A stretch of 45,322 nt of DNA from the NCBI GenBank assembly GCA_026996165.1, contig JALWMP010000099.1:1-45322 (forward strand). Reading direction: 5' to 3'. This document shows positions 17,152-25,324 of this stretch, piece after piece. A program made the translations under genes and the position numbers. This DNA is from Campylobacteraceae bacterium (GTDB taxonomy: Bacteria; Campylobacterota; Campylobacteria; Campylobacterales; Sulfurovaceae). The notes under the pieces were generated by a model. It did no database searches. It worked only from the letters and a program-made list of their open reading frames with translations, and was not told where the DNA came from. Each line of letters opens with the position of its first letter. The first letter of the stretch is position 1.

Positions 17152-17550
17152 ATGAAACAACTATTACTTTTTATTCCCATTTTTCTTATTGCAAATCAAG
17201 ATACAAATATAACCATTCAATCAGATAACCAAGAGAGTTTTTTGTCAACTGTTGAATATGGACGAATGCTATATAAAAATCCACGTGGTATCTCATGTCA
17301 ACAGTGCCATGGTATAGGAGGAAGAGGTGGACAGAAGATTGCTAAATATTATGATAAACATAAAAATCCAAAATTACTAAGAGGTGTTGATATTCGTAAT
17401 TACTCTCTTGAAGAGTTAAGAGCTAGTTTAAAAAATGAGTATAAAGAAAACAACAAAACAAAATATCATAAAATTATGCCATTATACTATCTTACAGAAG
17501 AAGAGGTTAAAGCCATATACGTATATTTACACAAAAACAAAAAGAAATAG
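17152..17550 (+). CDS. Monohaem c-type cytochrome, periplasmic
   Basis: Small electron carrier. Residues 1-15 form a signal peptide (LLLFIPIFLIANQ). The haem site is CQQCH (C49, C52, H53), after the helix EYGRMLYKNPRGIS and before a Gly-rich loop. A likely sixth ligand Met is in YHKIMPLYYLT (about residue 107), and the C-terminal helix EEEVKAIYVYLHK is the typical class I cytochrome ending. The length is 132 aa. It ends 9 bp before the convergent thyX stop, with no clear hairpin between. The redox partner is unknown. Confidence 0.9.
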   Translation: MKQLLLFIPIFLIANQDTNITIQSDNQESFLSTVEYGRMLYKNPRGISCQQCHGIGGRGGQKIAKYYDKHKNPKLLRGVDIRNYSLEELRASLKNEYKENNKTKYHKIMPLYYLTEEEVKAIYVYLHKNKKK

Positions 17551-17559
17551 TTTTACAGT

Positions 17560-18411
17560 TTATAAGCCCTTATACTCCTTAGAGATAAGCCTCAAATACT
17601 TAAGAGGAGTAACACGTTTCATCTCTTGTGCTAACCACTGTATCTGAAACCATGCTGCACCTGAGTCTCTTAAGTCAAAGTAGTTTTTAAGAGAGCGAAT
17701 ATTGAATGTTACTACCATATCTACTCTCCAATTATCAGAGACAATGTGTTTAAAGGCATCTCCTACATTTCTCTTTTTCTTTCCAGACTCTAAGGCTTTA
17801 AAAAGCTCCTCTGGACTCTTTTTATACTCCTCTATAAATGGTAGAGAAGATTTAGCAACAGCATTAAGTATAAAATCTGAATCTCTTTTGTATTGAAAAA
17901 CCAATTTATCGTAGATAGCTCGTATCTCAATAGTTAAGTAGTCTTGGTCAACAATAACAAAAAGGTTTAGATTGAGTAATTTTTCTAAAAAAAATGCAAA
18001 TGACTCCTTAGTCTCTATACCAAGAGTCGTAGAGGCTACAAAAGCATTAATAACTGATGACATAGTATAGCGTGTACTTCTTACTGAGATGGCTTGAAGT
18101 CTATGTCTTGCATGTTCTTGAAGTACCCCTCGTGATGTTCCTTCTATAAGAAAAGAGAGTGTTGCATGTTCTATAATGGAGTGATGATGGTGAACCCATG
18201 CCAAATTAGAGAGAAGTTGTGAGTTCTCAATGCTATTAATAGCATCTCTATCCATCTCTAACATAGCATTTTTCACACACTCATTTTCACTATTTTCAAA
18301 ACTATCATAACAAGTTCTTGCAGCAATCTCTGCTACACCCAATCCTGACTCTTGAAGAAGTGTTACCTTTGGTTTTTCATACTCAATATTATATTTTTCT
18401 ATCTTTTCCAT
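17560..18411 (-). CDS. thyX: FAD-dependent thymidylate synthase
   Basis: Makes dTMP from dUMP using methylene-THF and reduced FAD. The ThyX signature RHRx7S is at residues 102-112 (RHRLQAISVRS), followed by TRYTMSS. HHHHSIIEHATLSFLIEGTSR supplies the conserved His/Glu of the substrate site, and FNIRSLKNYFDLRDSGAAWFQ carries the conserved NxRSL..F..LR block near the C-terminus. The 283-aa length is normal. The product replaces ThyA, as in Campylobacter and Helicobacter. It has its own ATG and lies convergent with the cytochrome gene. Confidence 0.96.
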   Translation of the reverse strand: MEKIEKYNIEYEKPKVTLLQESGLGVAEIAARTCYDSFENSENECVKNAMLEMDRDAINSIENSQLLSNLAWVHHHHSIIEHATLSFLIEGTSRGVLQEHARHRLQAISVRSTRYTMSSVINAFVASTTLGIETKESFAFFLEKLLNLNLFVIVDQDYLTIEIRAIYDKLVFQYKRDSDFILNAVAKSSLPFIEEYKKSPEELFKALESGKKKRNVGDAFKHIVSDNWRVDMVVTFNIRSLKNYFDLRDSGAAWFQIQWLAQEMKRVTPLKYLRLISKEYKGL

Positions 18412-18535
18412 TAGTTATACCTATTTAAATTAACTTTTCCATTATATCTAAAGAAATTATGTTCTACAAACACATCAACCCAAATTATGCAATATTTCGA
18501 TAAAATTCTACATTATAAATTTAGGAAAAATATCT

Positions 18536-21112
18536 ATGAAACAACAATATAAGTCCTACGATGAAAGCTGTGCTTTTCTTGAAGCATGTGTCGAAAAATA
18601 TCCTGATTTAATTAGCATTGAAAATATAGGAAACACTTGGGAGGGTCGTCCTATTATGTTAGCGACTATCTCTTTACACGTTGCCTATGCTCATCTAAAA
18701 CCTGCTCTACTCTATACAGGTACAGTCCATGCTCGTGAATGGATTGGACATGAACTTGCTGTTGAGTTTATTGACTATATATTAAGTAACTATGATAGTA
18801 ACCCTGAAATTTTAGAAACCTTGACAGAAAATACACTCTATATTGTTCCATGCCTTAACCCTGATGGTTTTGTCTACTCTCAACGACACTTCTCTTTTTG
18901 GAGAAAAAATCGACGGAACAATGGAGATGGTACTTTCGGTGTTGACCTTAACCGTAACTTCTCTGAAGGCTATAGAAAATCAACTCAAACAAGTTCAAAT
19001 GTCTACTCTGGTCCTTACCCTTTCTCTGAACCTGAAACACAAGCAATTAAAAAGTTTGTTGATGAACATAGTAACATTACCATTGCTTTAGACTACCATT
19101 CACAAGGAAATGTCTTCTTCCCTGCTCATAAATTTAACCATGAGAGTGAGATTGAAGGAACTGACCTTAACTCACTATGTGCCAATATGAACTACCATAT
19201 CCATAAAATAACAGGAAGAAAGTATGGAATTAATAGAGGAAAACCACCAACAAAGCTTATATCTGGTTCAGGACGAGAGTACTACTACTCAAAAGGGATT
19301 ATAGCTGTTGTTGTAGAGGTTGGAACACGAAATATTCCAGACTATATTCAAAATATGACTGAGTCAGTCAATGAAAATATTCCTGCTCTACTTTATGCTT
19401 TAAGTGAAGCTAAAAACTACTCAAAAACAGCACCAAAACGTGTAGAGAACTTTGAAATTGTATCTTTTGATTCTAACTCTTGTGAACTTAAATGGGATTA
19501 TGATGAGGGTGCTAATGTATACTTTGAGATTTATAAAAACCTAAATAACAAAAAGGCATGTAATCAATCTTCTCTTATTGGTACTACCTCTAAGAAGTTC
19601 TTTAAAGACGAAAACTTAAATAGTGGAACTATGTACTTTTACTATATAAGAGCTGTTGATAAACTCACTAAAACACGCTCACCTTACCCTCCAAAAGTAA
19701 AACTAAAAACCCTCTTAGCTGAAAATGAATTTAGTCGAACAATCTTTCCTCATAAAAACGATGTAGGCTATGTCTCAGAGAAATCACCAGAGGCAAACTA
19801 TGGTCACTTTGGAGTAAACTCTTTAAAAATAGGGGTAAGTGAAGGTAGAGGAATCTCTTATGGAGTAATGAGCTTTGATTTGTCAAGCATTCCTAAAAAT
19901 GCAATTATCTTAGAGACTAAAATCTCTCTCTATCCTCTTAATCGTGTCTCTGCAAAAATCGAGAAGTATGGTGAGTGGTCTGTTAATATTATTGACCAAG
20001 AGACAGTTCCAAATATTCGTGACTTTGAACAGGTTCATAAAGCAAAGCATATTGCAACTATTGGACAGAGTATCCCTTCGGAAAAACTTACTCAAGGTAT
20101 ATGGTCACATTGGGATGCAAATGAGTTTGAAAATAAAATAATACAAAATGAATTAAAACATGGCAAAGTAACCTTTAAAATTGCAGGTCCTACAGAGTTG
20201 CCATTGGGTAGAGATTCTCAAATAATGATTTTTGATATTGGATATGGAAATCAAGGAGGAGGAATTCACTATAGACCATCACTTGATATAAAATATACTG
20301 TTCCTCCAACTGAAATTTCCATTCCACTTGAAAACTCTATGACTATTGCTCCTGAGGGTATAAACACAGAAGAGATGGCATGTGGTTTTAACAAAGATGA
20401 TGAGAAGATTTATGCCTATATGTCCTTTGATTTATCTTCTCTACCTAACCCTGATGAGGTGGTTATTACAGAGGCATGGCTAGAGGTTTATAATGACTCA
20501 ACTGTTAAAAAGAAGCTAGATATTCGCTACAATATTGAGTTTGTTGACTTAGAGGAGTTCTCTTACTCCGATATTAAGGAGAGAGAAAGAATAGAGTTTA
20601 TTGGGTATGAAGTGAGTTCTGCTGAACTTGGAGTTAAAAAGAAACATCACTTTATATTTGACCAATACTCTCGCTTAGCACTAGAAGAGAAACAGAGAGA
20701 GGGAAAAGAGGCAAAATTTATTATAAAACCTACTTCTGTCTTTAGTCGCAATCATATCATCAAATGGGCAAACTCTGGTAAAAATGCTACTCAATTAAAA
20801 ATTAAGTACATTAACCGTCGCAAGTTCCCTCTGCCATCTCCTGTTAATTTAAAGACAAAGATAGAGAACAAACTTATTAAGATTACTTGGGACAAGGTCG
20901 AAGATAGTGACCTAAAGGGATACTATGTAGTTAGAAATCGTTGGCATCCACCTAAAAATCCATTTGATGGTGTAAAACTCTATGCAGGATTGGATACTTA
21001 TACTTTTGATAACTTTGGTTCAACTAAAATGAATAAATACTTTGCTGTCTTTACTTATGATAATGTTCCAAACTATAGTCAACCTTCTATTATTGAATAT
21101 AAAGGAAATTGA
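18536..21112 (+). CDS. Large M14 zinc carboxypeptidase with fibronectin-like and DNRLRE-like modules
   Basis: Residues 1-310 form an M14 metallocarboxypeptidase domain: zinc ligands H65 and E68 in GTVHAREWIG and H188 in LDYHSQGN, substrate-binding N139-R140 in VDLNRNF, a Tyr-rich GREYYYSKGI loop, and catalytic E261 in VVVEVGTRN. Around 310-395 is a fibronectin type III-like domain. Two modules then show the SFDLSS pattern of DNRLRE/CBM96-like domains (about 400-590 and 595-770): each has an opening strand, a (M)SFDLSS(I/L)P core and an alternating-strand end. A second FN3-like domain closes the protein (about 780-858). No signal peptide or membrane anchor is visible from the ATG, although such adhesion-type modules usually sit outside the cell. 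AGGA lies 9 nt upstream and a TAAAAT -10 candidate at 18501-18506. It is monocistronic. Domain borders are estimates. Confidence 0.85.
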   Translation: MKQQYKSYDESCAFLEACVEKYPDLISIENIGNTWEGRPIMLATISLHVAYAHLKPALLYTGTVHAREWIGHELAVEFIDYILSNYDSNPEILETLTENTLYIVPCLNPDGFVYSQRHFSFWRKNRRNNGDGTFGVDLNRNFSEGYRKSTQTSSNVYSGPYPFSEPETQAIKKFVDEHSNITIALDYHSQGNVFFPAHKFNHESEIEGTDLNSLCANMNYHIHKITGRKYGINRGKPPTKLISGSGREYYYSKGIIAVVVEVGTRNIPDYIQNMTESVNENIPALLYALSEAKNYSKTAPKRVENFEIVSFDSNSCELKWDYDEGANVYFEIYKNLNNKKACNQSSLIGTTSKKFFKDENLNSGTMYFYYIRAVDKLTKTRSPYPPKVKLKTLLAENEFSRTIFPHKNDVGYVSEKSPEANYGHFGVNSLKIGVSEGRGISYGVMSFDLSSIPKNAIILETKISLYPLNRVSAKIEKYGEWSVNIIDQETVPNIRDFEQVHKAKHIATIGQSIPSEKLTQGIWSHWDANEFENKIIQNELKHGKVTFKIAGPTELPLGRDSQIMIFDIGYGNQGGGIHYRPSLDIKYTVPPTEISIPLENSMTIAPEGINTEEMACGFNKDDEKIYAYMSFDLSSLPNPDEVVITEAWLEVYNDSTVKKKLDIRYNIEFVDLEEFSYSDIKERERIEFIGYEVSSAELGVKKKHHFIFDQYSRLALEEKQREGKEAKFIIKPTSVFSRNHIIKWANSGKNATQLKIKYINRRKFPLPSPVNLKTKIENKLIKITWDKVEDSDLKGYYVVRNRWHPPKNPFDGVKLYAGLDTYTFDNFGSTKMNKYFAVFTYDNVPNYSQPSIIEYKGN

Positions 21113-21118
21113 TTTTAA

Positions 21119-21175
21119 ACTACCAATGTTAAAAATGATTATAGTACGGTAGTAACTACCGTCAAAGCCTCTTAA
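21119..21175 (+). pseudogene. Possible 3' remnant of a tnpB gene
   Basis: An 18-codon open stretch ending DYSTVVTTVKAS then TAA sits directly before a hairpin that looks like an IS200/IS605 right end, where the end of tnpB is normally found. Nothing longer is preserved, because the M14 gene stop is only 7 bp upstream. The sequence is too short to prove homology. Confidence 0.25.
21146..21162. repeat. Perfect 17-bp palindrome
   Basis: ACGGTAGT and ACTACCGT surround a single A. It lies 35 bp after the M14 gene stop and could act as its terminator stem, though no T-run follows. It may instead be part of the element relic. Confidence 0.6.
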
Positions 21176-21197
21176 TATCTGACAATAATTAAAGTTT

Positions 21198-21244
21198 CTA
21201 GGAAGCTCCGCCATTTATAGCGGGGTAATTCACTTCCCTACTAG
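21198..21244 (+). mobile_element. Relic of an IS200/IS605-type right end
   Basis: GGAAG, then a GC-rich hairpin (CTCCGC at 21206-21211 pairing with GCGGGG at 21220-21225), then TAATTCAC, follows the layout I know from the right ends of IS200/IS605/IS1341 elements: GGAAGC, a GC stem, then a TCAC-like end. There the hairpin serves transposase binding and the 3' part of the TnpB guide RNA. An outer repeat (CTAGGAAG and CTTCCCTACTAG) encloses it. No transposase gene is present. The match is from memory and needs a database comparison. Confidence 0.5.
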
Positions 21245-21439
21245 TCAATACACTTAATTAGTATTTTTTTAATTATATTTTTAAATCAATAAGTTTATAT
21301 TATATTAAAATATAAATCATTTAAAAACAAAAAAAATTATTATTAAATTATCTTTCTGTTTCCCACAGTATAATGCTTTGCTTTAGTATTAAAAAAGTTA
21401 AAAATCTTCAAAAAAGTCACAATTATAACACAACTTTAC

Positions 21440-21448
21440 TGCTATACT
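21440..21448 (+). promoter_or_regulatory. Extended -10 box (TGCTATACT) before the NlpC/P60 lipoprotein gene
   Basis: A TGn extension followed by TATACT lies 57 nt upstream of the ATG at 21505 and would give a leader of about 50 nt. The gene has a near-perfect AAAAGGAGG ribosome site 9 nt before its ATG. Confidence 0.45.
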
Positions 21449-21504
21449 AACCTTAAGAACATAAGTCAATCAAATAAATATAGAGTAAAAGGAGGATTTA
21501 ACTT

Positions 21505-22185
21505 ATGAAAAAAACAACTTTAACAAATTTACTTATTCTGTCAACTGCTATTCTATTTACAGCTTGTTCAAGTAAAGAAGGACCAGAGAAACAAGCTCAA
21601 TCTATAGAGAGTATTATTGCTCTACAGCAAACAAGAATTGCTTCATTGCCATTAGCTCAAACTTATCCTATTGAAGAGGAGGCAGCAGCAACTGTTGTTA
21701 GAACAAATTACAGACCATTAAGTTATGTTCCTCCAAGAATAGAACAAAGAACTTACTCTGTTCCAAGAGTCAATCCTTATATTGTTAATAAAATAGAATG
21801 GAATGCAAAAAAACTTTTAGGCAAAAAATATGTTTGGGGAGCAACAGGACCTTATACTTATGACTGTTCAGGATTTACACAAAAGGTATTTAGAGATGTA
21901 GGAATTAATATTCCAAGAGTATCAAGAGACCAAGCAAGGGTTGGAAAATATGTTGACTATGCTCACTTAAGAAAAGGAGATATGGTATTTTTCGATACTC
22001 ACAAAAAACGTACAGGTAAAGTAACACATGTTGGTATCTACTTAGGTAATGGGAACTTCATTCATGCTAGTTCAGGTGCGAAAAAAATTGTTATTTTTAA
22101 CTTTAACCAAAAGAAATTTTATAAAAATCGTTTCTTATGGGGTAGAAGAGTTATAAACACTAACACACGTATTGCTTCATTATAA
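21505..22185 (+). CDS. NlpC/P60 peptidoglycan endopeptidase, lipoprotein
   Basis: Cuts peptide cross-links or stem peptides in the cell wall. A lipoprotein signal ends at FTAC with C21 as lipidation site. Residues 25-90 are a low-complexity linker. The NlpC/P60 domain runs from about 93 to 215, with catalytic C119 in YTYDCSGFTQKVF, H173 in KVTHVGIYLGNG and the third polar residue probably H185 in NFIHASSG. The length (226 aa) resembles E. coli Spr/MepS plus linker. Its very strong ribosome site suggests high expression. It is followed by a hairpin at 22195-22217, so it is likely separate from the grpE operon. Confidence 0.94.
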   Translation: MKKTTLTNLLILSTAILFTACSSKEGPEKQAQSIESIIALQQTRIASLPLAQTYPIEEEAAATVVRTNYRPLSYVPPRIEQRTYSVPRVNPYIVNKIEWNAKKLLGKKYVWGATGPYTYDCSGFTQKVFRDVGINIPRVSRDQARVGKYVDYAHLRKGDMVFFDTHKKRTGKVTHVGIYLGNGNFIHASSGAKKIVIFNFNQKKFYKNRFLWGRRVINTNTRIASL

Positions 22186-22194
22186 TCTTCATAA

Positions 22195-22217
22195 ACCTAC
22201 ACTGTACAGGTGTAGGT
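22195..22217 (+). terminator. Hairpin after the NlpC/P60 gene
   Basis: ACCTACAC pairs perfectly with GTGTAGGT across a 7-nt loop, 10 bp after the stop. Only a mixed AT tract follows, so it is a moderate terminator candidate. Confidence 0.6.
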
Positions 22218-22256
22218 ATCTATAAAATTCAATAAAATATTGAAGGACTCACAACA

Positions 22257-22275
22257 TTTAGTTAAGTACACTAAA
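22257..22275. promoter_or_regulatory. Inverted repeat upstream of the grpE promoter
   Basis: TTTAGT and ACTAAA are separated by 7 nt, about 30 bp before the -35 box of the grpE promoter. It is not a CIRCE element (TTAGCACTC-N9-GAGTGCTAA). It could bind an activator or repressor, but short AT-rich repeats also arise by chance. Confidence 0.3.
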
Positions 22276-22305
22276 CTTTATTTATAAAAAAATATAAACT
22301 AAACC

Positions 22306-22334
22306 TTGACAAGATAGACTCAATGATGTATAAT
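22306..22334 (+). promoter_or_regulatory. Consensus sigma70 promoter of the grpE-dnaK operon
   Basis: TTGACA (22306-22311), a 17-bp spacer, and TATAAT (22329-22334): both hexamers and the spacing are consensus, rare in this phylum. The predicted start is near 22341, with a leader of about 60 nt that includes AAGGAG before the grpE ATG. Confidence 0.85.
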
Positions 22335-22401
22335 TTCTGCAAATCTTCATTTATATCTTATTTGGAGATTCTAAAATATGAAATAAGGAGTAGTATCTAT
22401 T

Positions 22402-22971
22402 ATGAGTAAAGAAAATAAAAATTCTACAGTAGAGACTGAACCAGAAGTAGAAACTCCAGAGACTGAAGAGGTAACAAAAAGTAGTGAGAGTGAAGAAGAG
22501 CAAACTACTGATGAAATTACACAGTTAAAAGAGTTAGTTACACAATGGGAAGATAAGTACTTAAGAACTCATGCAGATTTTGAAAATGCAAAAAAACGTT
22601 TAGCAAAAGATAAAGCTACAGCTGTATCATATGCAAATGAAAGCTTTGCTAACGATATATTATCAGTTGTAGACTCTTTTGAGAGTGCTTTAGCAACTAT
22701 TGAAGCGATTGAGACAGAAGAGAGTTCTGAAGTATTAGATAAGATTAAAGAGGGGTTAGATTTAACCTATGCACAGTTAACTAAAGTTTTAGAAAAAAAT
22801 GGAATTAAAGCAGTAGAGTGTGAAGGCGAGTTTAATCCAGATGTTCATCAAGCTATTATGCAAGTAGAACATGATGAGAAGAAGTCAGGAGATATAGTAC
22901 AAGTTTTACAAAAAGGTTATACTATAAAAGATAGACTTTTACGTCCAGCAATGGTCTCAACAGCAAAATAA
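22402..22971 (+). CDS. grpE: Nucleotide exchange factor GrpE
   Basis: Releases ADP from DnaK in the heat-shock folding cycle. The 189-aa protein has an acidic low-complexity N-terminus (residues 1-40), a long dimerising helix with LVTQWEDKYLRTHADFENAKKR around residues 47-68, and the C-terminal beta-wing with GEFNPDVHQAIMQVE and the end motif GYTIKDRLLRPAMV. AAGGAG lies upstream of the ATG. dnaK follows 99 bp later with a hairpin between. hrcA, usually found upstream in related genomes, is absent here. Confidence 0.97.
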   Translation: MSKENKNSTVETEPEVETPETEEVTKSSESEEEQTTDEITQLKELVTQWEDKYLRTHADFENAKKRLAKDKATAVSYANESFANDILSVVDSFESALATIEAIETEESSEVLDKIKEGLDLTYAQLTKVLEKNGIKAVECEGEFNPDVHQAIMQVEHDEKKSGDIVQVLQKGYTIKDRLLRPAMVSTAK

Positions 22972-22982
22972 TCAATAAAATC

Positions 22983-23012
22983 TTAGAAATGCACCTAAAG
23001 TGGCATTTCTAA
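22983..23012 (+). promoter_or_regulatory. Hairpin between grpE and dnaK
   Basis: TTAGAAATGC and GCATTTCTAA form a perfect 10-bp stem with a 10-nt loop, followed by TTAAAAAAAAAA rather than a T-run. It looks more like an mRNA stability or processing element than a terminator, and would let dnaK be produced in larger amounts than grpE. Confidence 0.45.
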
Positions 23013-23070
23013 TTAAAAAAAAAAACTATAATAACACAAATATAAAAAATAGATAATAAAAGGAACAAAT

Positions 23071-24951
23071 ATGAGTAAAGTATTAGGAATTGACTTAGGA
23101 ACAACAAACTCAGCAATGGCTGTTTATGAAAATGGTGAAGCAAAAATTATTGCAAACAAAGAGGGGAAAAATACAACTCCATCTATTGTAGCATTTACAG
23201 ACAAAGGTGAAGTTTTAGTTGGTGAATCAGCAAAGAGACAAGCAGTAACAAACCCAGAGAAGACAATCTACTCTATTAAAAGAATTATGGGGTTAATGTG
23301 TGAAGAGGAACATGCTAAAGAGGCAAAAGAGAGACTTCCATACCATATTATAGATAGAAATGGTGCATGTGCTATTGAGGTTTCAGGAAAAACATATACA
23401 CCACAAGAGATTTCATCTAAAATTCTTATGAAACTAAAAGAGGATGCAGAGGCTTACCTTGGTGAAACGGTAACTGACGCTGTTATTACAGTACCTGCTT
23501 ACTTTAACGACTCTCAAAGAAAAGCAACAAAAGAGGCTGGAACTATTGCAGGGCTTAATGTTCTAAGAATTATTAACGAGCCAACTTCTGCTGCACTTGC
23601 TTATGGTCTCGATAAAAAAGAGTCTGAGCAAATCGTAGTTTATGACCTTGGTGGTGGTACATTTGACGTTACAGTACTTGAAACTGGTGATAATGTTGTA
23701 GAGGTTATGGCAACAGGTGGAGACGCATTCCTTGGTGGTGATGACTTTGACAACAGAATTATAGACTATGTAGCTAGTGAGTTTAAAAATGAGACAGGTA
23801 TAGATATTAAAGCTGATGTTATGGCACTTCAAAGAGTTAAAGATGCAGCTGAAAATGCGAAAAAAGAGCTCTCATCTTCAACTGAAACAGAGATTAACTT
23901 GCCATTTATTACAGCTGATGCAAGTGGACCAAAGCACCTTGTTCAAAAGATTACAAGAGCAAAATTTGAGTCTTTAATTGAAGATTTAGTAGCCTCTACT
24001 ATTGATACCATTAAGAAAGTTCTTCGTGATGCAGATGTTACTAAATCTGATATTAATGAAGTAGTAATGGTTGGTGGTTCAACCAGAGTTCCGTTAGTTC
24101 AAAAAGAGGTTCAAAATTTCTTTGGAAAAGAGCTTAACAAATCTGTAAACCCAGATGAGGTTGTTGCTATTGGTGCGGCAATTCAAGGTGGGGTTTTAAG
24201 AGGTGATGTTAAAGATGTATTATTGCTAGATGTTACACCACTTTCTCTTGGAATTGAAACTTTAGGTGGGGTTACTACTAAAGTAATTGAAAAAGGTACA
24301 ACTATTCCAGCTAAGAAGTCACAAGTCTTCTCAACAGCAGAAGACAACCAACCAGCAGTAAGCATTCATGTACTTCAAGGTGAGAGAGAGTTTGCAAAAG
24401 ATAACAAATCTTTAGGTATGTTTGAGCTTAGAGATATTCCAGCTGCTCCAAGAGGTGTACCACAAATTGAGGTAACATTTGACATTGATGCCAATGGTAT
24501 CTTGACAGTTTCAGCACAAGACAAAGGAACAGGTAAATCTCAAGAGATTAAGATTACAGGTTCATCTGGACTTTCTGATGAAGAGATTCAAAAAATGGTT
24601 CAAGATGCAGAGATGAATAAAGCAGAAGATGAGAAGAGAAAAGCACTTGTTGAAGCAAGAAACCAAGCAGATGCTTTAGTTCACCAAACTAAGAAATCAT
24701 TAAATGATTTAGGTGATAACTTTGATGCTACAGAAAAAGCATCTATTGAAGCAGCGATTGCAGATGTAGAAAAACTCTTAAAAGATGACTCTACAACAAA
24801 AGAGCAGATTGAAGAGAAAGTTAAAGTGTTAACTGAAAAATCTCATAAACTTGCAGAGGCTGTTTACGCTAAAGAGCAAGGTGGAGCAACTAAAGAGCAA
24901 GGTGCTAAAAAAGTAGATGATGATGACATCATTGATGCAGAAGTAGAGTAA
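23071..24951 (+). CDS. dnaK: Chaperone protein DnaK (Hsp70)
   Basis: ATP-driven cytoplasmic folding chaperone. The 626-aa protein has the three Hsp70 signatures: [12 protein letters not shown] at the N-terminus, [15 protein letters not shown] at about residue 191, and [17 protein letters not shown] at about 331. The substrate domain follows (about 385-505, with [15 protein letters not shown] before it), then the helical lid, and the C-terminal tail ends [11 protein letters not shown], a standard bacterial DnaK ending. AAAGGAAC precedes the ATG. It is cotranscribed with grpE and a J-domain gene. Confidence 0.99.
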   Translation: MSKVLGIDLGTTNSAMAVYENGEAKIIANKEGKNTTPSIVAFTDKGEVLVGESAKRQAVTNPEKTIYSIKRIMGLMCEEEHAKEAKERLPYHIIDRNGACAIEVSGKTYTPQEISSKILMKLKEDAEAYLGETVTDAVITVPAYFNDSQRKATKEAGTIAGLNVLRIINEPTSAALAYGLDKKESEQIVVYDLGGGTFDVTVLETGDNVVEVMATGGDAFLGGDDFDNRIIDYVASEFKNETGIDIKADVMALQRVKDAAENAKKELSSSTETEINLPFITADASGPKHLVQKITRAKFESLIEDLVASTIDTIKKVLRDADVTKSDINEVVMVGGSTRVPLVQKEVQNFFGKELNKSVNPDEVVAIGAAIQGGVLRGDVKDVLLLDVTPLSLGIETLGGVTTKVIEKGTTIPAKKSQVFSTAEDNQPAVSIHVLQGEREFAKDNKSLGMFELRDIPAAPRGVPQIEVTFDIDANGILTVSAQDKGTGKSQEIKITGSSGLSDEEIQKMVQDAEMNKAEDEKRKALVEARNQADALVHQTKKSLNDLGDNFDATEKASIEAAIADVEKLLKDDSTTKEQIEEKVKVLTEKSHKLAEAVYAKEQGGATKEQGAKKVDDDDIIDAEVE

Positions 24952-24971
24952 TCTACTTCTAATATTCTCCT

Positions 24972-25262
24972 ATGCACCAAGTTAGTTTAGAGGAGTTTAA
25001 AAAGTCTGTTGAGACTTTAGAACTACTCTCTCTTACGACTCAAGAAGATGTTCGCAAGAAGTATCTGAAACTATCTCGCAAATACCACCCCGATATGGAG
25101 GGTGGTTCTACCCAAAAATTCCAAGAGATTAGAAAAGCTTATGAGATTTTAGTAGCCTATATGGAAAATTTTCGTTTTGTCTTTTCTGAAGAGGAGTTTA
25201 AACAGCAAAATCCTATATTGGTTAATGTTGTAGATAGAGAAACATTAAGTAGTTTGAAATGA
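24972..25262 (+). CDS. J-domain-only co-chaperone
   Basis: A 96-aa protein with a single J-domain spanning about residues 15-75; the HPD tripeptide that stimulates Hsp70 ATPase is at 39-41 in KLSRKYHPDMEGG. There is no Gly/Phe region, zinc finger or substrate domain, so it is not canonical DnaJ. The ATG is 20 bp after the dnaK stop, with only a weak ribosome site (upstream is pyrimidine-rich CTCC), so translation probably depends on dnaK. It is followed by a GC-rich palindrome at 25295-25321. It may target DnaK to a specific partner. Confidence 0.85.
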   Translation: MHQVSLEEFKKSVETLELLSLTTQEDVRKKYLKLSRKYHPDMEGGSTQKFQEIRKAYEILVAYMENFRFVFSEEEFKQQNPILVNVVDRETLSSLK

Positions 25263-25294
25263 TGAAGTTTTTAGAGGTTTGATTTGTATGATAT

Positions 25295-25321
25295 GTAGGG
25301 GCGACCTCCGTGTCTGCCCTT
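25295..25321. repeat. REP-like GC-rich palindrome
   Basis: GTAGGGGCGAC, a CTCCGT loop, then GTC-T-GCCCTT form an imperfect GC-rich stem in an AT-rich gap between convergent genes. This GTAGGGGCGAC...GCCC form is known to me as a dispersed extragenic repeat in several phyla. Only one copy is in this window. It may also end transcription of both neighbours. Confidence 0.5.
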
Positions 25322-25324
25322 GGG

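Larger units (their letters stand above)
21113..21504. other. 392-bp gene-free stretch with IS200/IS605-like relic and AT-rich promoter region
   Basis: The left 130 bp contains a perfect 17-bp palindrome, a short possible tnpB tail and a GC-rich hairpin resembling an IS200/IS605 right end (all listed separately). The right 250 bp is very AT-rich, with no ORF. It holds two -10-like boxes (TATAAT near 21370, extended TGCTATACT at 21440-21448) and a strong ribosome site before the NlpC/P60 gene. No tRNA-like fold was seen. Confidence 0.6.

Noticed and set aside
22186-22401. CIRCE element before grpE
   Set aside because: No TTAGCACTC-N9-GAGTGCTAA or near match is present; the repeat seen differs in sequence and spacing.
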